A stretch of 64,000 bases of DNA, from assembly GCA_033026295.1 (NCBI GenBank), contig CM065189.1, positions 7,767,203 through 7,831,202 of the forward strand. The letters run 5' to 3'. Positions 33,246-46,770 of the stretch are shown in pieces. A model generated the notes under the pieces. That model was not told the DNA's origin. It saw nothing but the letters and a program-made list of their open reading frames with translations, and ran no database searches. The stretch is from Channa striata (taxonomy: Eukaryota; Chordata; Actinopteri; Anabantiformes; Channidae). Positions within the stretch are counted from its first letter, which is position 1. Each line of letters starts with the position of its first letter. The position numbers and the translations under genes were made by a program.

Positions 33246-36200
33246 TTACACTGTTACGTATTCCTTAAACGTAACCGTGAGGCAGTTCGTAGTGATGTCT
33301 GTGATGATGATATTTCCAAGGAACGGCTGGAAACTGGGAAATGTCTCCTCTTTTCTCTTTTCACTGTCAGAAACAGACACTGGCTCGGCAGTTTTTTCTG
33401 TTTCGGCCGGGGGCTGTGTTTCAGTCTGTGCGTCCGTCGCTGGTGTAGCATGTGTGTGTGTTTCAGCGTCTGTCAGAATTTCCACCTGTGTGTTTGTTTC
33501 AGGGTGGACCTCCGTGGAAGCGGTGGCTTTAGGCCTTGACTTGACAATACTCAAGTCCATGGGTTCCTCTTGATCTTGGTAGCCACAGTCCTGCAGTCCA
33601 GCTTGACTCTTGTGTCCGTTTTGGTCCACGCTGATGCTTTGAGACACGCGACAGCTCAAAAACTTCTTACTACTCGCATGTTCCTCTGCATCTGTGAGGT
33701 GTCGCTTTAGTCCTTTTAATCCACCTTGGTCTCCTCTTTTGTCCAAAGCAGAAGGAACTCCACTATCCAAAGGCAGGGAGAGCAGATTAGGCCTGGTTGT
33801 CAATTGTAAAGGCTGATCTGCTGTGAGCTGCCCGTGACCCCTGACCTCGACATGTTTATCCTGTTCCGTCACAGTCGGTTCCATTTTGGGGGACTGTTCC
33901 TTTTCTTTTAAGCAGTCTCCCATAAATCCAGGGCCGGGAAAAACTGTGTTGTCTTTGGGGTTTTTTGCAAATCCATTCATGAGGCCGAGCTTCTTGACGA
34001 GTTTCATCTTCTCTAGGTGGTTCTCCGGGCTGTTGTCAGCGCCCTGCTGCAACTTGTCACCACTTTCCAAATCACCATTTTTATTCTTAGCCGCTTGCAT
34101 TCCATTGTCCATGTATTTGCTCATGACAATAACAATCCGTCCATTCTTGTTTTTGTTCTTCACGATCTTTAGCTTACTGCTGCTGACACCATTAGACTGT
34201 GGGGACGCGTCCTCTTTGGGTTTTACTTTCTCCGTCTCTTTGTGCCCGTTGAGGTCGGCCGGGAGCTTCTTCAGCTCCATGGTGATATCCTTTACTTTGG
34301 TCAGACAGCCTGATTCTTTGTCCCGAACCCACTTTTGCTGCAGCACTGCAGGTAGGTTGTACCCTTTGTGAGACAGCTCCGGGGCTTTGACGTCTCTGGG
34401 TTTGGCGAACACAGGCTCGTGCACCTTGAGGTCCGGCTGGTAGTGGTGATGCTTCTTGCTGTTGAGCTGATAGTAGAACTTCTTGCCGTTGGTCTGCTGC
34501 TCCCCGGCCTCACGCTCCCTGCACAGTGGCTGGTACTGGTGGTGCTTCTTGCTGTTTAGCTGGTACTGCTGTGCCTGGGGGCGGAGCATCTGTATGGGGC
34601 TGGTCTTTTGGCAGCTGTCCTCGTCCAGGGATGCCTCATGGAGATCGGCCAGGATACTGGTTCTCCGGGCAAATGAAGGAACCTGTGAAATAAGCAGTTA
34701 GTGTTATTACGCTTAAAATTATGTGACAAATTAGGCAAAATGTCTGTGTTCAAACAAGCATTGTAAGAAGGGGCAACGCTCTGGGCAGGGAGTTTGATTA
34801 ATGGTGCAACCGTCTACAGTCTCTATACATGTGTCTGTGTCAGCTACAACAAAAAGCCATGGTTCGCTGGGGCCCATGACTTGTGCTAAAGACACTGTGC
34901 TTGGAATGTGTTAAGGGGCTCTTCTGAGGCTGGAGTTTATTTCAGGGGCTTTGGTCCGTGTTCACACAGCCCTCCTACAGTTGGTGTGCGGCTCTTTCAG
35001 CCATCAGCCTGGCCATCACAGTGACATTTCAAAGTGTCTCCTGTGGCTCTGACCTCAGCTTGGAGGAATGTCACTGGCTGCTTTGTGTCCCGTCATTGAC
35101 TTTATCGCATGTGTTACCACCAACACCCTCCCGAGAGGAACAAAAACAATCCTATGAGGGGTTCCCCTGGCTTTTGGGATCAGTGACTGATGCGCTAAAT
35201 GTACGTTTCACAGTCATTTAGTCCCAACTGTACTGTCCCTATAAGCCCCAAGCGACATTTAATGCAGCTAAGAACTTCAAGCAAAAGATAAAATTAAATT
35301 AAAGGAAACCCCCATCAGTTTTTCACATGACTGTCATGTCACATAAAGTTTTCTCATCCAGGGCCTGGCTCTACTCAGCCTGTAAAAATAGTGACAAACT
35401 GAGTTCTTTACAGTCTGACAAAATTGTAACACAAGTGGTCGTGCAGGCAGGGAGGTCTTAAGAAGAGATGCTTCTGAATTCCAATATGATAAATCCAGTG
35501 TCTCCTTAAATCTATCTTCTTCCTTGAGAGATATTTTTTTTTTTTAGCTCTATTGCTTCTTGGGGTTTGAGAGAAAAGGCTGTACGATCAAGAGAAGCAT
35601 CAAATATTTTTATTTTCATACCTGAACCAAAAGGTGTTTGGGCTTCGGTCCTCTCTTGCGATATCCCATCAGCTGCTCTTGACGTTCTCTGTGGGAGAGG
35701 AAAACAGCAGCCAATCAATGAAACCATCTCACAGAGATGAGTCCCCATCGTTGCATGGCAACACAACGTCATGGGTGTCCACAGGCTCAATTGTAAAACA
35801 GAAACCCTGTGAGTTAAACTTCCTGATGCAAACTGTAATTCATTCAACAATAGAGCGAAGAAGCATACATTTCGTTAATGCATCTTTCCATTTTGATACT
35901 TTCTTCATGCATCATTTCATTAATAGCTCAGTACACAAACCTAAACTGCTACAAAAAAACCAAACTTGATTAACACCGAATAGCTCGTATAATGTCTGAA
36001 TCCACAGAAGACGCTAAAGGCCGGCCCCTCTCTGACTTTCCTAAGCTTTTCTCAGTCTCCATACAAGTCTGTCCAAAGCAGTAACTCAATACCGCAGACA
36101 GGAGTGATGTCAGTCCCCTCCCCCACCCTCTCCCCTCACATCTAATTACAATGACGACTCAGTGTATTTTCATAGCCTGGCATTCAGACGATTTGGCTCC

Positions 36201-38220
36201 CCGGAGAGACACGCAATTAGTTTCAATAAAATCTCTCCCCCTTTAGAGAGAGAGAGAGAGAGGTAATTGCAAAAACAGACGCAGAGTGATGGCGATGTTT
36301 TGCTTTCACGTGTGACCTGTGCCTGAAAGGTTGCTGTAAGCAAAAAGCTGAGGGAGGCTCAGAGAAAAGCCAGTGACAGTTTCAACACGGCCTACATTTA
36401 AGAAATTTAATTACACCGTCCTTTGCACGGACCTGTCCGGTCGGTCATTCAACAGACTTTTTAGCAATTAGCCAAAGTAGCTAATTTCACCATGTGAACA
36501 GAGGGCCCTTTACTCACAGAGACCACGGGGAAGTTTCTCCAGTATAAACTTTGACATAGTGCATGCACCTGTGAGTTATAGGAATTACTAAGTTACTGTT
36601 TAGTTCCATGTTTACTTTAATCTTACCCTTCCACTACATCACAAACAGATTCAAAGTCAATGGGTCCTTCTTTCATGCAGGCACTCGCTTTGTGTATTTA
36701 TCCTTCATTTGGATATTTCTCGCATGTTCTCACATGAATCTGCGGAAGGGAGAAAGGCTTTCTGTGTTCACTAAAGTCACAATTATTAGTGACTTCACAA
36801 GTAGTAACACAAAACTTTTGTTATGGTAAGTTTAGCATTTCACTTAATGAACCAGTTTACTGGCTAAGATAATTGGTTGCCATGTCCTGTGGAAGATGAC
36901 ACAGGTGCATCTGGTAACTACAGGGGGGGGGGGGACAACAAGCAGAATCTAAACATGATAACCTGATGCTGACACTCAAACAAGTATCCGGTGACAAAAA
37001 GCAGGAGCTCGACAAAGTATCACAGTTTGCTCTGGTATCCCTGACCTGAGATTAACCCTAACTTGACCCTCTGATGACACATGTGTTAAGCCTAATCCGA
37101 ACCTCCAAACACACAATTCCTGCACCTTTGTGTTTATGCAGGGTTATCCACACACTAAGCTTCGTAGTTCCTGACTACAAACACTACAGGGCTCTGACTT
37201 TGGAGATGCAGATGAGTGACAGACAATCCATTTTGACAACTGTGTCAGGAACTGGAAGAGTAGGAAATGGTAACTGTAAACCTGTTTGTTCATGTTACTG
37301 TGTGATGTTCTCTGATGTACCCTGTGTTTGTACAACTCTAAACTTACCGGTCTTGGAAAGCATCCAGCAGTCTTGGGTCAAGAATGTTTTCCTCTGGTTC
37401 CCATGTGTTATATCTGTTCAGAGAGGTGAAAGTAAAGTCAAAAGATGGTAGGCGGCATTGATAATAAGCCCTGGCTGAGGACAGCAAAACCAATATTTAA
37501 TTTATTAATCGTGCCACAGTTCATCTTTTTAGCCACGTACGCAGAGACTTTTGCATTCCCTAAACTAACTTTTACGCACGGGTGCAGAGAAGGAGGAGGC
37601 GCCGGCACAGCCTCCACTCAACCAGGAGATTGAAGGGCATTTCCGAAACACTGGCTTCGATTATATACATGTTTTCCTCCGACACGCACACCGAGAAGTA
37701 CATGCATTGCGAAACAACGTCCATCCTCGAGGCCCGACGCGTCGAGCGTCCGCGGCGAGAACGCGCAATCGCCCGTGCGCGCGCGCACGCTCACGCGGAC
37801 GCACGCAGTCACACTCGTGTATTTGAATGGCACGTTATCAGGGAGCAGATTACGGTTACGCTGTGAAAGCGGACTTACTTCGGAGACCATCCTCGCCACT
37901 TGACCAGATACTCAACCCTCCCCTGTGAATAAAGAGAAACAGGATGATGAGCGGAACGTCACTTTACGCAGCAAAATACGCATAAACTGCATATGAGTGT
38001 CATGAGATATCATTAAAAAAAACAAACAACAAAAAAAAAACGACACACGTAGTATTTGTGAAAAAGAAGAGAAAGACCACCAAGAGAAAGAATCATCCTC
38101 GTTTCCATGTGCGTGTGTGTGAAAATGTCCTTCAGCGCTCTTGTGACCAACCTTTCTGCTGCGCTTCTTCTCGATGCTCTCCACCGCAAAGACGTGCTCT
38201 CCAGCGGCGGGTAGCTCCAT
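33246..38220 (-). CDS. cbx4: Chromobox protein 4 (PRC1 subunit / SUMO E3 ligase), 5 exons, 560 aa
   Basis: Exons, 5' to 3': 38220-38152, 37922-37879, 37413-37348, 35688-35622, 34682-33246 (TAA); phases agree. Length 560 aa equals human CBX4 as I recall it. MELPAAGEHVFAVESIEKKR starts the chromodomain (F11, W32, W35 present), followed by RKRGPKPK (70-77). Two copies of YQLNSKKHH-YQP follow. GRIVIVMSKYM (about 264-274) matches the first SUMO-interacting motif. EEPMDLSIVKSR contains a PxDLS CtBP-binding motif (456-460). The C-terminus LGNIIITDITTNCLTVTFKE then YVTV is the Pc box that binds RING1. Known roles: H3K27me3-reading PRC1 subunit and SUMO E3 ligase in Polycomb bodies. Exon structure is identical in size to cbx8 for exons 1-4 (69, 44, 66, 67 nt), reflecting ancient tandem duplication. 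Confidence 0.96.
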
Positions 38221-38600
38221 TTTCTGACACAGGAGAAGCGGCTCTTCTGTGCGCGCGTGTGTGTGTGTGTGTGTTTTTTTCGTTCTCCCCTTCTGCTTCT
38301 GGTATCCGACACCTTGCCCTCGCTTTCAGGCCGTTTTTTCCCTCCGCTCCTCTGATGTGAAACACTAGAAACCCCCCCTCCTCCTCCTGTTTTCACTGCG
38401 CCTCTTCCCTCGCTTTGCCCCCTCGCAGAGTGTCGTTCTGCAGCCGAGTTGAAGCTGCAGCTAGAAAACACTTCATGCAAATAGCCGTTGGCGTGACGTC
38501 ACCAGAGAGGGAGGTAATAGGGGAGGGTGTTGTTCCCGCGGTGCATTCGGGTGCAGTCGGAAAAGTTTCAATCACGACTTTGGTGCCGTGTAAAAAACTG
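38221..38600 (-). promoter_or_regulatory. Probable 5' UTR and promoter of cbx4
   Basis: GC-rich, with a short (TG)n run at 38255-38274, pyrimidine-rich blocks and the CRE. No start site can be fixed. Confidence 0.4.
38493..38502. promoter_or_regulatory. CRE (GTGACGTCAC) in the cbx4 promoter region
   Basis: A perfect palindromic CREB/ATF site about 275 bases upstream of the cbx4 ATG, within a GC-rich stretch. The consensus is exact; use is inferred from position. Confidence 0.55.
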
Positions 38601-40605
38601 TCAAACACTTGAATATTGGCACGATGTAGGAAAGGTTGGACTTTTCTTTGAACAGCAACACTAAGATGGGACTTTTACTAAGGAGTATGGGAACCACAGT
38701 AATAGTCTGTGTTTCAGCTCAGTGTGGATTACATTATCATATTATTATTACATAGATTTTTTCATGAGCCTCAACAATTAACTAATTAATATGGACATTC
38801 AGGGTCCACACTTGCTGACTGTACTGTCTGTCGAGCTGAAATGATGCGCCACTGCGATGGTTTTATTGGATAAAAACTCTACATAAACAGTATTTCTGCG
38901 GTGCAAGAATCGGCACCACAAATGACAACACACACAGCTCATAATTTTAATGTATATTCTTTAAAACGCTCAACAACAAGCACGGAAAGTTGAGGAAACT
39001 GCACGAGGGATCACAGTTTACAAAAGTACGAACTTAGGGCGAGACCGTGAAATCCTCATCTCTCCCTCCCATGTCTCTGGATGTGAGGCGAGATCGAACT
39101 GCAAGAGGCTGCTGTGAAAGAGCTGCGCGATTTCTATCGAAGCGTGATGGCCTGAATGTCACCAACTCGAAATTAGCAGCTTGGCAAATAAAGGCCCTTC
39201 GTTTGATTTGTGTGATTTCAGTGTCCGGGTTCGTTTGGCAAAGGCCCATTACACACACACTGCGTGCGCCTTCTGTCCCCCGCAGAGACGTTCAGGATCG
39301 GTTTCAGGGGCACACATGATACACTCGGGTTTTGCTTGAAATGAAAAGGCTGTCAGCATCCAAAACGCATTCTTCCACCTGCAGCCTCACAACAGGCCCA
39401 ACCTACTTCAAGGCCACAGCCTGTTTGACATTGATTTATCACCGACACCCCAACGAGGCCTCGCCGATTACAGTGGCTCCAGGTGAACCGGGGAAACAGA
39501 TTCCCAGTCCGTGCCCTTGTGCCGTGGGATGGAGCCGTCTGTGTGTGTGCAAGGCGGCATCAGTCATTGCCCGTGTACAGTTAAATTTGCGCATTACAAT
39601 GAACAGATTTTCATATCCCCTCTGAGTCAAGGTCACACAAAGAGATGACATTTCAGATGGCACCGTGTCGCGGGGATTTTCTGGTGGATTTTCGCGGTGT
39701 TAACAGATCCCCCCCCCCAGCCGATATAGGTCAGCATCCTCCGTGTCAGCCGGTTATTTCTGACTGCGGAGCCCGATAGGACAGGCACCAACCGGTTCCG
39801 CTATCACTTGGCACGTAGAACATGTAGACAAGACGCAGGCCACCGCGTACAGCAGCTCCCGCCTGAGCTGCGAGGACACACACCAGATGACATTAAACAT
39901 TCGGTTTTAGCTGGAACTGGAAAGGTTGAACCTAAAAGTGACATTTTGACAGAACAGCACAGAGACGTGGTTCGATCACATGGACAGCTGTGAAGAGACA
40001 ACTGTCGTGTCCATCTATTTATAATTCCTAACATTATTATCAAAAGCACGGATGGATTTTCGATACGTCTCTTTCCAAATCAAAAGGCAAAATGTCTTTG
40101 CGGACCTTCTTGCATTGTTCAAATGGGTTGGAGCAAATAAAATTCAGCAGTGAACGGGTTAAAGTGCAGGGCTCAGCAGGCTGCGGCGCTGACCTATTGC
40201 AGAGAGGCACGACTGTCTTTCCTTATAAGGCAATGAGCGCAATTCCTCGGCCAAATATCATATGAAACAAACGGCCGCGGCACGTTCGCCCCTTTCTGTT
40301 GCCGTCAAACATCCCTGTCTAAGCCCAGCGACTGTCACCGACTGTCACCGACTGTCGCCGACTCCGCTGCTCTTCACTCGCCGTGACCGTGACTCTGCTA
40401 ATTCAGCGGCGCCGTTCCGACATGAAGGGCGAGCGAAAGAGACGCGGGCGTCAGTTGGACGCTGTGGAGATGGTGCTGGCGATGGGAGACAGGAAGTCTT
40501 TTCGTAAACCACCGGGACACTGTGCCACCTGCCCCAAACACATCATGCTTGTTCAGTCAGACAGGGCATACACATAAGCATGTATACATAAACACACACA
40601 TCTCT

Positions 40606-40631
40606 CTCTCCCTTTCTCTCTCTCTCTCTAT
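40606..40631. repeat. CT-rich simple repeat
   Basis: Short CTCTCT runs followed by TATATA. Confidence 0.8.
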
Positions 40632-41743
40632 ATACATGTATAAATATTTACATATATGAGCAACCATGATGGCACGTGCTGCCAGGGCGGATGGAATGTG
40701 ATGCCACACGTGCTCGTGTCAGTACAGCTTCACCTGCGTTGGACGCACTTTGTCACTGTCAGCGTTTGTCCAGCGAATTCCATTTTACTGACACATGGCA
40801 TGTAAAATGCAGCGCTGCGTCTGTTGGGAAAAGGCGGAAACAACATTAAAAAAACAAACAACAGAATTAACCAAACAAACCAAGAACCATAAAAAAAAAA
40901 AGCGAACAAACAGGTCGGGTGTCTTGTGATGAACATTCCTCCTTACACGCAACAATAAGTAATTGTTTCTCCAAAAACAGAAGTTCGAGGGTGCGTGGAA
41001 GTTGCTGCCATTTCGTAAGAATAAAAAAAAAAAAAAGCCTCGTACTGTCCCTTTCTAATTTCACTGTCGTCAGTCTCTAATTCATAGAATGACGTGGTGT
41101 TTTACAGGTGCAAACTGGCCCGCTGCGGATTGACGCGGAGTTGCTGATTGTGTCAGGACCTTCGCCTCAACACACACACGGCAGGAGAAATTCGCAGGAA
41201 CTTACAGAGAAATCTGCAGATTATTTTGAATAGAGGAGGTTTCAGCACATCACATTTCATCTTTAAACTCCCACCATGTGTGATAAGTTCATGAAGGTAA
41301 AATGAAAAATAAAGAATAACACAGTTTATATTTAGCACCTTAAGTTTTCACTTAGACCTAAATAAGTAAACACCTCCACCTCCTAGAAGACAGATGAGAC
41401 GGTGAGGTCTGCATGATCTCACCTAACTAATCTAATCTTAAACACATGATTGCTGTGCAAGTCTGTGTGTAACTCGGGGACTGTGAGGAGAAAGAATCAT
41501 TCTTTTTCTACGAGCAGGAAGTAACTGCTGGTGACAGTAGTGTACAGAAATGGAGTGAAACACATCGGATTCAGAAGAGTTATATTTCAGGATCTTTACC
41601 AGAGGAGAGTTTCATTCAGAGGAGCACGTGGTGAGACAGTGAGACACAACAGAATTTGCAATAAATGTGTTGTACTGGAAAAATACTAGACACAAAGAGG
41701 AACTAAAAATCCTCAAGAGGGTTATTGAACGTGTGTTAAAGGG

Positions 41744-41814
41744 TTTTTTTTTTTTTTTACTGCACAAACAGCGAGGAGGAGGAGGAGGAGGAGGAGGAGG
41801 AAGAGGAGGAGGAG
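41744..41814. repeat. T15 tract followed by (GGA)n polypurine repeat
   Basis: Fifteen Ts (41744-41758), a short spacer, then GAGGAGGAGG units through 41814 with one AAG interruption, followed by CAG repeats. A candidate for triplex (H-DNA) formation. Confidence 0.9.
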
Positions 41815-43820
41815 CAGCAGGTGGATGAGCGTCTATGTTTATGGACGCAGATCTTTCGGAGCCTGAATCCTGCTCTTTCTGGGAATGGGGACATGTGATT
41901 AAGGTGACATTTGCCTCCAGGAAGATGTAAAGCTCGGAGTGCGTCACAGCGGCAGATTACAGCTCAGATGACAAGCAGAGGAAAAAAGAGGGGGATGAAG
42001 GGGAGACAAGGGGTCACTATGACATGTCCAGTGGAGACGAGGCATTTAATAACAGAATCTCTTGTCTCACAATAGCTGTGAAGGTTCAAATCAGCCTTAT
42101 TGTTAAAGAATCACATAAAACAAATTAATCTTTTGACTTTTTGGATGAAAATGAAATGAAAATGAAATTTCTTCATGTCAAAGCTGAGCTGTCATACACC
42201 ATGGAGCATATTTTACAGCAGACAGCTCTCAGCCGGAACCTTTTATTACATTTAGGAAACAGGTGTATCATTTTTAAAGTTTCCCTCATGTGGCAGGAAA
42301 GCAGCAGCTGACAGATGATATTCTGAAACGTCCGAGAAAGAAAAAACCCAGCAATTGCAAACTTTACTAATATTTGACGCAACTTTAAGGGACATGTTAT
42401 CTTAAGGAAACTGGAACTTCTTTCTTTTAAAAGCTTGTTAGATGAACTGAAAACATCTAATGTCACACAGTTCCCGAAAATATGACCGTTTGAGTTGAGT
42501 GGGTTTAATGTTATTTCAAGTAACAGAAAAGTACAAAGGTCCCATTCAGTCGTCATGGATGAACAAGCCAAACTGTCAGCAGCGTCTTTCGTGTTCAGCT
42601 GGGACTCACTGCGACTGCTTCGTCTTTAAACGCAGATCAAACATGAGAGTCACCGCTGCGCTGCAGGCAGCTTTTAATGTGCCTTCAGCAGCAGCTCGGC
42701 CTGCGCTCCTGACGTCTTTTATTGGTTTGGTAGCAGGGAGAAAAAGAGAACTGGGTTCACAGTGTTGTAAATCAAAGAGATACTTCACTTGGCTTTACAT
42801 GACATGCACAGGTATTTATTTTTATACGCACTTCCTGTCAGAGGTTTGACCCAGGACATGTTCAGTGTGTGACCTTTTGAATCATTTACATTTACTAGCA
42901 TGAAATGTGGAACAGTCAGTGTTTGATGCTAGTATGTGTGTTAAAAGTCACACCAGTGTCTAGTATCACCATTTTTTTGAAAATTGGGGGCATCATGAAA
43001 AAGTTTATGAAACTTTGAAACCAAAATTGGAAACCAACCTTTGAAACCAAAAAACGGAACTGAAACTAAATCCTGCCTTTAAACTCAGATTTGAGACTTT
43101 TCCAGGTTCACAACATTTTTTAGAATGATAACCTTTCCTAAGAATTTAGACTTTAGATTCAAAATTCAGATTTTTCTCTTTTCAGAATTTTATCTCACAA
43201 TTCTGAGATTTTCTTAGTTAGAAAAAAAATCCATTTTTTTACTGTCTTATTTTACAATAGTGCCGAAAAAGACACAACGGCGCAACAGCTGTGTGCTCAA
43301 TGAACATCTCATCTTCACGTATTTGTCTTTGTAGCAACGATAAAGGGAAAACGTAATCTTAAGAGCTGCATCTAAAGAATTTCATATTCCCCCAGGGTGA
43401 TATGTTCTTACCCTGCTGAGGTGACAGAGTCAATTCCTCGGCATTCATGAAGTCACACTCATTGTCTCCTCCTTTGAATATATTTCAAAAGGCTTTAGAG
43501 ACACACACAACAGGCTCTGCACATAAACCACCAAGATGTGATTAGAGATTCAAGACGCAGTTCAGATACTGGCGTTATTTTTATCTGGGATGTGGTGACG
43601 TAGACGTTAATAGGTGCACATGACTCATGGGTGAAATGAGTCTCACGGGAGGTTTTGCCTGAGCTCTGTGAAGAGTCTCCTTGCTTACGTCAGCTGGGCT
43701 CCTGCTCGCGGCACAAGCTGTTTGCGTCTCCTGTGCGTCGAGAGTGAGAGGGGGAAAGATGTGTCCTGGCATCACTGTGACTCAGACGCCTCTTCAGCTG
43801 TGTAATTGATTTGAATTGAT

Positions 43821-43848
43821 TGTGTGTGTCTGTGTGTGTGTGTGTGTG
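43821..43848. repeat. (TG)n microsatellite
   Basis: TG run with one TC interruption. Confidence 0.9.
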
Positions 43849-44365
43849 AATGAGTGTACGTCAGAGGCAGGTAGCAGTCATGACTGACCGCTGTGCTCTG
43901 TGACTCACTGCAGAAAAGTCCACATAATGGACCTTGCGCTGACGTGGGTTAAGCCTCCCTCAGACATCACGCACACACACAAACACGCACAATTTGATAA
44001 ATGTATCAATCTGGCATCAGCAGTGCCTCCCCCACCCTCCCTGACTCATTCACAATCAGCCATGAGTTCATAAATGTCAATATTGACTTCAGCGTGTTCA
44101 CAGTAGCAATAGGAAACCTGTGCAAAAGCATCTCAAGCAGCTCCTGATTCTTTGCCCGCTGCTCTTCTGACGAATGCTGCCAATGCACAGCAGCGTAATT
44201 ATGGGATATGGCACAGAGCAGCGGAGGTGAAATCACCGGTGCTGGAGGGGAGACGGACGCAGCAGCTGATCGGAGCTCTATCCAGTCAGGCTCTGGAGTG
44301 CACACATGCTTTTAATTGATGTTCAGGTCAACAGGTCAAGAGGGGAGCAGACGTATGCAGCTTAT

Positions 44366-44385
44366 ACACACACACACACACACAC
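44366..44385. repeat. (CA)n microsatellite
   Basis: Uninterrupted AC/CA run. Confidence 0.9.
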
Positions 44386-46724
44386 CTGCAGACAGGGACT
44401 TAACTGGGATGGCATAAACCCTGAGAAAATGACAAAACATGTAATAAAGAGAGGATTAGCTAAGTTATGTCAGAAATCTTTAATATCAAGAAGCAAATCA
44501 AAATCTTCAGATATAGAAAGAACTGAAAGACAAACTTTACACTGTATCAGCTTTGGCAAATGAAGCACTGAGATATTTGCAGTCAAAATATTTGCATTGA
44601 TGATTTTGAGAAATGATGCCAGGAAACATGAACATGATGCGAAAGAAGGAAGAACAGATCTTCTCCTGAGAGGGAGGAGAGCAGCGGGTCGAAGACCTGT
44701 ACTGAGAAACAGGTGGACTGACAAGCAGCAGGAAAGGATGAAGACACAGATGCGACACCTTCAGTAACTAATGGCTGCCTTAGGAGGGTGGAAAAAGCAG
44801 CTGGAAGCTCACACAAAGAGCCTCCATCTGAGGTCTCTTCTAAACCAAATGATGTGGGGTAATCTGGAAAAAAACATCCAGAGGGGCCTTTGGGAAGGAA
44901 GTGTCGTCAAAAGAAAATAACCAGGACGGCACAAAAGGAGCTGACTGTTCTGTGAAGACGAAGAGGACTAACAGCAAGAATAACTGCAATTTCCTCCTCG
45001 ACGTGGCGTGAAACATGAAGCAAGAACATCTGACTCCACACATGTAGAGGCGGCTTTTCTCCAGGACCTGAACAGTTAGTTAGTTAGTTAGAGACTGGAA
45101 TTTAGTACAACTGTTGCGTTAGTTTTTAGATTGAGAGGCAAGATTTTTTCCACCTAAAACCTGACATGAGAGATCGTCTCCATGTTTGTGTGTAAGCTGT
45201 GGTAACTTGAACTTGAACACATTCCATCTGCAACGTGGCATTTCAGCGAGAACACATTCAATGAGAATGTCAAATTAATTGAATTTAATTTTGCATTATT
45301 TTAAAGGGCAACTTCAAGTTTCAACTTGTTTCTGTGGCTTTAGTTTAGGGTCTAAATGCATCTGGAGGAGCTTTTCAGTTAAAAGTGGAGAGAGATTATG
45401 ATACAGAGAATTTAAAGGGAAGTTCAATGACATTCAGCAGCTAAACTAGAAACCAAAATATTTCTAGATGAATATCAGTGAAGACGTCCCCACAATAATC
45501 AGACAACAGGGCCTGTACACACCCTGACATTTACTCCCTAGGATGACTCAAGCTCTAAAACACCTGGATCCTACAATGGACGTTACCCCTCCCTGTTAAA
45601 GGCTGTTATTTATCGTGTCTTAAGTTTCACAATGTCTTATCCTCTGTATGTTTTTCCTTTCACTTTAAGCTATAGTGTTTAACTAATAAAAAATATATAT
45701 ATATTCAAAGCAAATGTCCCAAACCTTATTTTAATATGGAGACGTGATTCTAAAGGCTTTTGACACAGTCAGGCAGTCAGAGAAGAACAATGATTCCTGT
45801 TAAATTTATAAGGTTTATAGCTGATTCTGCAATGTCATAATCCTTAAATCCATAATTTTCTTCTAAAAATGCTAATAAACCTAGTAATCAAGTAGAAATT
45901 TTGCTCCTCTCAGGTTTGTCAGAAGCTAGAGACTCACCCAAAAGGAAGCAAATATTCACCGGCAAATATCTTTGCACTGCTGTCATTGCTGTTCAGTGAG
46001 TCCCTGTCAGATAAGGAGCGTTGGAGCATATTTCTATTCGAAAATTTGTGAGAAAATGTTGCACGCCCTACCTTGAATGCAGGGCTGCTTGTACTACTGC
46101 TAAGTTTATTCTCATAAAACTCTAAATTGTATCTTTAATACAAAAATACTCCTGCTGGCAAAGCAACTGGTTCTCTGGCCTCCCGGTGACTGTAAATTTT
46201 AGGTCCCTGGAAATGTGTAGGAAGAAGCCTCGATCTCTGGTCCAGAGGGACCGACACACAAACCTGAATGTTCTTGTTTGTGTTGAAGTCTGCTAAGATG
46301 TTTTTTGTGCCGTAGCTGCACTGGAAGCTTTTAAAATGGAGAACACGACGCGAAACTCGGCACTTCTGAGACCATTAAACTATATGCCAACCACTGTGTG
46401 TGGCTCCGTGCCTCGAAGTAGACGTCGACTGATAACTTGCCTGAGAGGAACCTCGGCGTTGGCCCCATGAGAGGATGCCGATGTAGCAGCGGGCTCCCTC
46501 CCTGCTCCTCTGGCAGGAGCTGCTGGTGAAACAGCTGGAAGCCAGAGCCGCTGTGCAGGCTCATGAGACTCCAGACTGCAGATAACGGCAGGAAGATGGT
46601 GTGTGAGGAGGCGGAGAAGGAGGTGAAGACCCTCAAGTCATCGCTGCATCCCACTGAATCCATCCAAGGTGACAGCGAGAGAAATGGTGGTGTATGCTGG
46701 GCCTAGGGCAGGGCAGAAGCAGGG

Positions 46725-46770
46725 GTGGGGAGGTGGAGGGAGGGAGGGAGAGCGGGAGGGAGGGTGCTGG
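46725..46770. repeat. GGGA-rich polypurine tract
   Basis: GGAGGGAGGGAGGGAGAGCGGG and onward; four or more G-triplets closely spaced on the plus strand could form a G-quadruplex. Confidence 0.75.
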
